A stretch of DNA of 26,179 nucleotides from NCBI GenBank assembly GCA_028279945.1, contig JANQMT010000067.1, positions 1-26,179 of the forward strand, written 5' to 3'. The notes beneath the pieces were generated by a model. The model was not told the DNA's origin. It saw nothing but the letters and a program-made list of their open reading frames with translations, and searched no databases. Origin of the DNA: JAKSCF01 sp028279945. Its GTDB lineage: Bacteria; Bacillota; Clostridia; Peptostreptococcales; JAAYPU01. This document shows, in pieces, positions 22,309-26,179 of the stretch. Positions within the stretch are counted from its first letter, which is position 1, and the number at the start of each line of letters is the position of its first letter. A program made the position numbers and the translations under genes.

Positions 22309-23304
22309 TTAAAGGTATTTTTGATACCTGCTGCGGTAATCGCTTGGACTTATTCCTATTTTTTTCTTAAATATATTTGCAAAATTACTGGGATTGGAAT
22401 ACCCTACTTCTTGAGCGATTGACATAATGCTTTTTTCAGTATTTTCTAATTGCCGGACTGCATATTCAACTCTTTTTTCTCTCAAATAGTCAAACATGGT
22501 TGTTTTAAATATTTTTTTAAAACCTACCTTTAATTTATAGCTATTGATATTAATCCGATTTGATAACTCGCTAATGCTTAAAGGTGCTACGAAATGTTCT
22601 TCAATCAATTTTGATGCATATATAATTTGAGTGATATCATTTTCACTCATATATATTTTATCGTCAAGATTAAAATCCCACTCTTTGCTGAGCTCCAGAA
22701 ATACGCCCATTAATTGAAGTGCAATGCTTTCTAAAGTAATACTTCTTGCCAAGCCTTGCTGCTTACAGCTTAATATTTCAAGAAACAAATATTTCATCTT
22801 ATTTCCCATGACCCCAATGTTATTGATCTGGGCATATTGGTTTAAATTCATAATAAAAGTTTCTGCTTCGTTACCATAAGTACTTACAATGGCATCAATA
22901 AATACTTTTGTAAAAATAATATTAATGCTTTTACATGGAACGTTTTTTTTGAACTCAACCTCATTGTGACTCCCCAAGTTTTGTGAAAAAATAATTTCCT
23001 CTGTCATATTATTATAATTATAGCATTCTGTCCCTGACACATATGCCATTTTGCCATTTCTAAAATTATTAAATTCAAAATACCGTTCTTCTATTTGGCA
23101 AGAAAATCTTAAATCTTTATAGAGCACTATATCAAAAATACATATTTCTATTCCATTTTTTAATATATTACGCTCTATATATCCCCTTCCTTTTTTCCCG
23201 TCCAAAGTGTATTTGATAACGTTATTTTCTTTGATTTCTTTCAATGCGAATTCTTTCTTTAGAATCGTATAAAAATCTTCGGCATTTTTAAACTTATAAA
23301 GCAC
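22309..23304 (-). CDS. AraC family transcriptional regulator, PchR-like (331 aa)
   Basis: The C-terminal 100 residues form a two-helix-turn-helix AraC domain: ISELSNRININSYKLKVGFKK, then IMSIAQEVGYSNPSNFANIFKK and GISPSDYRSRY. The N-terminal region (about 30-230) resembles the sensing domain of PchR-type siderophore regulators (GYIERNILKNGIEICIFDIV). The start is a GTG at 23304 with a weak GGAG about 10 bases upstream. It lies 50 bases after the hydrolase gene, with no terminator between, so it is the third gene of the Fur-boxed MATE operon. It ends against the feoAB promoter. It may activate its own operon in response to an iron-chelate ligand. Confidence 0.88.
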   Translation of the reverse strand: MLYKFKNAEDFYTILKKEFALKEIKENNVIKYTLDGKKGRGYIERNILKNGIEICIFDIVLYKDLRFSCQIEERYFEFNNFRNGKMAYVSGTECYNYNNMTEEIIFSQNLGSHNEVEFKKNVPCKSINIIFTKVFIDAIVSTYGNEAETFIMNLNQYAQINNIGVMGNKMKYLFLEILSCKQQGLARSITLESIALQLMGVFLELSKEWDFNLDDKIYMSENDITQIIYASKLIEEHFVAPLSISELSNRININSYKLKVGFKKIFKTTMFDYLREKRVEYAVRQLENTEKSIMSIAQEVGYSNPSNFANIFKKKIGISPSDYRSRYQKYL

Positions 23305-23354
23305 AGTATGTCAGCTCCATTTCTATCCATCATCACTCAAATTAAATCTTATTT

Positions 23355-24287
23355 TTAGTTTTTAAAAAAATCAATCAGTATTGGATTTATTGCTTCTGAG
23401 AATTCATAATGTGCAAGGTGCGATGCGTCTTTTATTAAATAATACTGAGTTTGTGGTATCAAGTCACATAAATTCTCCATGGATTCTTTGGAAATGCTTT
23501 TATCATTTTCTCCCCATGTTAATAAAACAGGAATATTTTGTTGCTTCACTTGTTCATAATAAGGCGTAGCATCTTCCAGTGAATCGCCCCTCATATTTGC
23601 CAGTACTGCTCTTTTTTTGCCTTTAAAATTTGCCTGCATCATTAATTTTGCAGTGAGCTCTTCTTTCTTTTCATCTGAATAGAGTACTCTAGATGGATTG
23701 ATAAGCATCTTATCTCCCACAACACTCATTAAATAGTCTCCAATGCCTCTGCTCCCTATAACTGAATACATTATCTTTCCTTCAAAAGTGTCAAACATCG
23801 GTGCCAAAAATGCTATTTTCTCAACTTTTCCTTCATGCTGAGCTGTAAAATAAGCAGAAATACTCCCCCCCTGAGACGTTCCAATTAAATAAATGGCGTC
23901 TTCTATTTCAAGTTTTTCCAAAAGCTCTGACAATTGTCTATCGTACAAATCTCTATTATAGGTTTCTAATTCCGGTCGGTCTGAATATCCGTGACCATAT
24001 ATATCATATCTCAATACCCTAAACCCTTCATCTACCAATGCATCTATATTATTATCCCATGTAAAATAGGGGGCTGCATTGCCGTGTACTAAAACGATGG
24101 TCTTAGCCTCTGAATCTCCCTTTAGTTCATAATGAGTAAACCCCTCCGAAAGTTCTATGAAACTTCCCCTCAGTTCTCCTCTTGTTTCAGTATTTAACGA
24201 TTCTTTTTCCAAATCTCCTGATATAAAAGGTGCCAGCACTAGAATCAGTATGACGCCTATGCCTATTATTTTTAGTTTTTTTTTCAT
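23355..24287 (-). CDS. Membrane-tethered or secreted alpha/beta hydrolase (310 aa)
   Basis: An N-terminal hydrophobic segment (KKKLKIIGIGVILILVLAPF) acts as signal anchor, and no lipobox Cys is present. The hydrolase domain shows the oxyanion-loop HGNAAP, the nucleophile elbow GTSQGG with Ser 138, Asp 262 (WGENDKS) and His 290 (DASHLAHY), numbered from the chosen start, so the triad is complete. The frame extends to 24305, but GGAGG lies inside it just before the ATG at 24287, the preferred start. It lies 21 bases after the MATE gene. The substrate is unknown. In an iron-regulated operon it could cleave an ester chelate outside the cell, which is speculative. Confidence 0.85.
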   Translation of the reverse strand: MKKKLKIIGIGVILILVLAPFISGDLEKESLNTETRGELRGSFIELSEGFTHYELKGDSEAKTIVLVHGNAAPYFTWDNNIDALVDEGFRVLRYDIYGHGYSDRPELETYNRDLYDRQLSELLEKLEIEDAIYLIGTSQGGSISAYFTAQHEGKVEKIAFLAPMFDTFEGKIMYSVIGSRGIGDYLMSVVGDKMLINPSRVLYSDEKKEELTAKLMMQANFKGKKRAVLANMRGDSLEDATPYYEQVKQQNIPVLLTWGENDKSISKESMENLCDLIPQTQYYLIKDASHLAHYEFSEAINPILIDFFKN

Positions 24288-24308
24288 AATTTCCTCCAGA
24301 TCCAAATG

Positions 24309-25682
24309 CTATGCAGGGTTAATATCTTTTCTAAGAATTTTAAACTCTTTTCTCACCATGAAAAATACCCAAATGGTTATAATAACATCAATCAAAAAGC
24401 TGCCATAATAGACCCACTGAACACCATACAATCTAGGTAATATCAGCATAACAGGCACATAAAAAATTAATTGACGCGCAATCCCAAATACTGCTGCCGG
24501 CCTGCTTTTGTTAATGGCAGGGAAAAATGTCATCGCCATAAATATAATAGGCAAAATAGGGAGGAGTGCCATAAAGATTCTAAAGTAGGATAAACTTGCG
24601 GCTTCAAATATTTTATTTGGAAACATTAATCCCAAAATCGTTTCAGGCATTCCTATAATAATTAACCAAAACGGCAGCATCATCAGTGTACCGCCTACAG
24701 CAAATATCTTAAAACTACTGATAACCCGCTGATTATTTTTAGCGCCAAAGTTAATACCTATAACCGGTTGCAATGCTCTCATAAGTCCAAATATAGGTGT
24801 CAGCAGCAGCATGAAAATTCTAAAAATGGCACCGTAAAGCGCTAAATCATAAACCGTACCATATCTGGATAAAGCATTAAAAACAACGATTCCTTGGATA
24901 AGGGTCATTACGGTCATAATTAATGAAGGCATTCCCATTGAAGTAATAGACTTTATGATTTTTTTATCTCTTGAAATCTTAAAGGGCTGTGCTTCAAAAG
25001 AAGCCTTTCCTTTTGCAAAGTAAACAAGTCCGGAAATCGTATACACCAACATACCCAGGTTAGTTCCCCAGGCTGCACCTGCAACTCCCATATCCATAAT
25101 AACTATTAAGATATAGTTGGCTATAATGTTAACGATTAGCCCTATGCCCATCATCACAGCCGCAGATTTCATTTTACCTTCTGCACGAACAACCATATTT
25201 CCTGCTAAACCGTGAATCCAAAACAATGATCCCAAAACTGTTATTCGAAAATAAGCTGCACCTAATTCTAGGGGTTCACCTACGCCACCCATAACTTTAA
25301 CCAGTGGTGTTGTTAATAGATAGGCCACTATTACATAGAAAATAGTAATAACAATAGATAGATAATTAACATTTCCCATTAATTTTTTTTGAGTATCTTC
25401 ATCGTTTGCACCCAACGCAATACTGAGAGCAGACCCTGCTCCAACACCAATTAGTGAACCGAATCCAAGGGTTATCTGGGATAGCGGATAGGCGAGAGAA
25501 ACCCCTGCCAATGCGCTTTCTCCAACAAAACGCCCTACAAAAATAGCATCAAATACAGTATTAAGCCCATATAATACCATGGCAATAATAGCCGGCCATG
25601 AAATCTTATACATGACCTTCCATAGATTTTCCGAAAGTATCATTTGTTTTTGTTTGTCTTTTTCATTTAATTGTGAATTCAA
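24309..25682 (-). CDS. MATE family efflux transporter (457 aa)
   Basis: Twelve predicted membrane segments in two homologous halves, with MATE landmarks near the N-terminus (KISWPAIIAMVLYGLNTVFDAIFVGR, VSLAYPL) and the second-half equivalents (GMPSLIMTVMT, LMRALQPVIGINFGA). The length is typical. MATE proteins export cations, drugs or metabolites using Na+ or H+ gradients. The frame has a GTG at 25691 and an ATG at 25688, but the GAGGAG (25696-25691) is too close to both; the TTG at 25682 is about 8 bases away and is taken as the start. The Fur box and promoter upstream make it iron-regulated, so export of a chelator, or of excess metal or toxin during iron stress, is possible. Confidence 0.9.
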   Translation of the reverse strand: MNSQLNEKDKQKQMILSENLWKVMYKISWPAIIAMVLYGLNTVFDAIFVGRFVGESALAGVSLAYPLSQITLGFGSLIGVGAGSALSIALGANDEDTQKKLMGNVNYLSIVITIFYVIVAYLLTTPLVKVMGGVGEPLELGAAYFRITVLGSLFWIHGLAGNMVVRAEGKMKSAAVMMGIGLIVNIIANYILIVIMDMGVAGAAWGTNLGMLVYTISGLVYFAKGKASFEAQPFKISRDKKIIKSITSMGMPSLIMTVMTLIQGIVVFNALSRYGTVYDLALYGAIFRIFMLLLTPIFGLMRALQPVIGINFGAKNNQRVISSFKIFAVGGTLMMLPFWLIIIGMPETILGLMFPNKIFEAASLSYFRIFMALLPILPIIFMAMTFFPAINKSRPAAVFGIARQLIFYVPVMLILPRLYGVQWVYYGSFLIDVIITIWVFFMVRKEFKILRKDINPA

Positions 25683-25774
25683 AATCATCACTCCTCATCA
25701 TTTATTTTGAGACCTTAATCATTGTACTGTTTTTATCTACTTTAAACATCTATACCAAAAAATTACTTCTTTTC

Positions 25775-25789
25775 TTGAGTATATCTCAA
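25775..25789. promoter_or_regulatory. Inverted repeat over the -10 of the MATE operon promoter
   Basis: TTGAGTATATCTCAA is a perfect 5-5-5 inverted repeat covering the -10 box. It may be an operator for a second regulator, but chance is possible at this AT content. Confidence 0.4.
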
Positions 25790-25806
25790 ACCATTGTCCA
25801 TGTCAA
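25778..25806 (-). promoter_or_regulatory. Promoter of the MATE-hydrolase-AraC operon
   Basis: A consensus TTGACA (25806-25801), 17-base spacer and TATACT (25783-25778) on the minus strand. The expected start is near 25771, giving a leader of about 90 bases. Confidence 0.85.
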
Positions 25807-25823
25807 TAATGATACTCATTATC
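25805..25823. promoter_or_regulatory. Fur box of the MATE-hydrolase-AraC operon
   Basis: AATAATGATACTCATTATC matches 17 of 19 positions of the classical Fur consensus. It abuts and slightly overlaps the -35 box, fitting repression by Fe-Fur. Confidence 0.8.
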
Positions 25824-25868
25824 ACTTATTTCAAAGAAATACACACTGCTATGTCATACAATATAAAA

Positions 25869-25894
25869 AGCACCTCATTCTTGTATGAGGTGCT
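25869..25894 (-). terminator. Terminator of the upstream truncated gene
   Basis: A perfect 10-bp stem AGCACCTCAT/ATGAGGTGCT with a 6-base loop, followed by TTTTATATTG on the minus strand. Confidence 0.8.
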
Positions 25895-25902
25895 CCAACG
25901 TA

Positions 25903-26046
25903 TGGACAAATTATGGATAAAATGGTATAATAAGTTTCGATTTTATCATAAGGGAGGGAAGGTTTTATAGCCGATTTTAGATGAAACAAAGATGGATTTT
26001 CATTAGTATAATTTTTTGTACTATTATTTTAAATTTTTATCAATAG
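25903..26046 (+). other. Plus-strand promoter-like sequence with a short hydrophobic ORF
   Basis: TGGACA (25903-25908), a 17-base spacer and TATAAT (25926-25931), then AAGGGAGGG near 25950. No start codon lies at proper distance from this ribosome site. The first ATG (25981) gives only 21 codons, MKQRWIFISIIFCTIILNFY plus one, like the start of a signal or membrane segment. It overlaps the 3' end of the minus-strand gene. It may be a small membrane peptide or the stump of a broken gene. Confidence 0.3.
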
Positions 26047-26179
26047 CATTGTTTATACCAAATGAATTTAACTTCGCTAAAGGACCATATGCAGGGACAT
26101 GGGGAAATTTAGCATAATTATCCCAAAGCTCTAACTCAAAACTACCTTCTTTAAGTCCCGTATTATTTTTTGTCTTATT
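26024..26179 (-). CDS. C-terminal end of an unknown gene cut by the right edge
   Basis: The minus strand from the window edge reads 51 codons without a stop, including ELELWDNYAKFPHVPAYGPL, and ends with TAA at 26024. The composition is protein-like. A terminator follows at 25869-25894. Family not recognised from this fragment. Confidence 0.55.
   Translation of the reverse strand, partial: NKTKNNTGLKEGSFELELWDNYAKFPHVPAYGPLAKLNSFGINNAIDKNLK

Noticed and set aside
25673..25888. 71-codon plus-strand frame over the MATE promoter
   Set aside because: It overlaps a consensus promoter, Fur box and terminator of the opposite strand, so it is a chance frame.

Overview
The window looks like part of the chromosome of a low-GC, Gram-positive anaerobe of the Clostridia. 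The evidence is AT-rich sequence, strong AGGAGG ribosome sites, sigma-A promoters with 17-bp spacers, a clostridial-type Rex operator, Bacillus/Clostridium 7-1-7 Fur boxes, LysM secretion and FeoAB. Genus was not determined. No tRNA, rRNA, CRISPR array or insertion sequence was seen.

Left part (1-5.9 kb). Two tandem paralogous unknown genes and a small membrane-anchored protein lie on the minus strand. Then comes a compact plus-strand unit: promoter, perfect Rex operator, a 38-codon ORF, a G-less CCUCCU-containing tail and a strong terminator. It could encode a small protein, a regulatory RNA, or both. An argD-like aminotransferase with its own promoter follows, facing a secreted LysM-HAD phosphatase.

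Central part (5.9-18.3 kb, minus strand). A nine-gene catabolic operon runs lyase (fumarase/aspartase superfamily), MmgE/PrpD protein, TctC-TctB-TctA transporter, class II fumarase, enolase-superfamily enzyme, malic enzyme, DUF1847 protein. It is preceded by a good sigma-54 (-24/-12) promoter, three copies of a TATCA-N4-TGATA palindrome and the gene of a sigma-54 enhancer-binding activator. The most economical reading is import of a polycarboxylate, epimerisation or dehydration by the PrpD-like protein, lyase cleavage releasing fumarate, then fumarate to malate to pyruvate. Iminodisuccinate or a similar aminopolycarboxylate is an attractive but unproven substrate, because known iminodisuccinate degradation uses an MmgE/PrpD-fold epimerase plus a fumarase/aspartase-family C-N lyase.

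Right part (18.3-26.2 kb, minus strand). A cobalamin riboswitch with its own promoter and two tandem terminators precedes a secreted DUF4430 protein. Upstream lie feoAB with a Fur-box promoter, and a second Fur-boxed operon encoding a MATE exporter, a membrane-tethered alpha/beta hydrolase and a PchR-like AraC regulator. A truncated unknown gene ends the window. This side is a metal and cofactor acquisition region.

All calls are from reading the sequence; no database search was possible. Several starts were moved inward because the Shine-Dalgarno lies inside the longest open frame.
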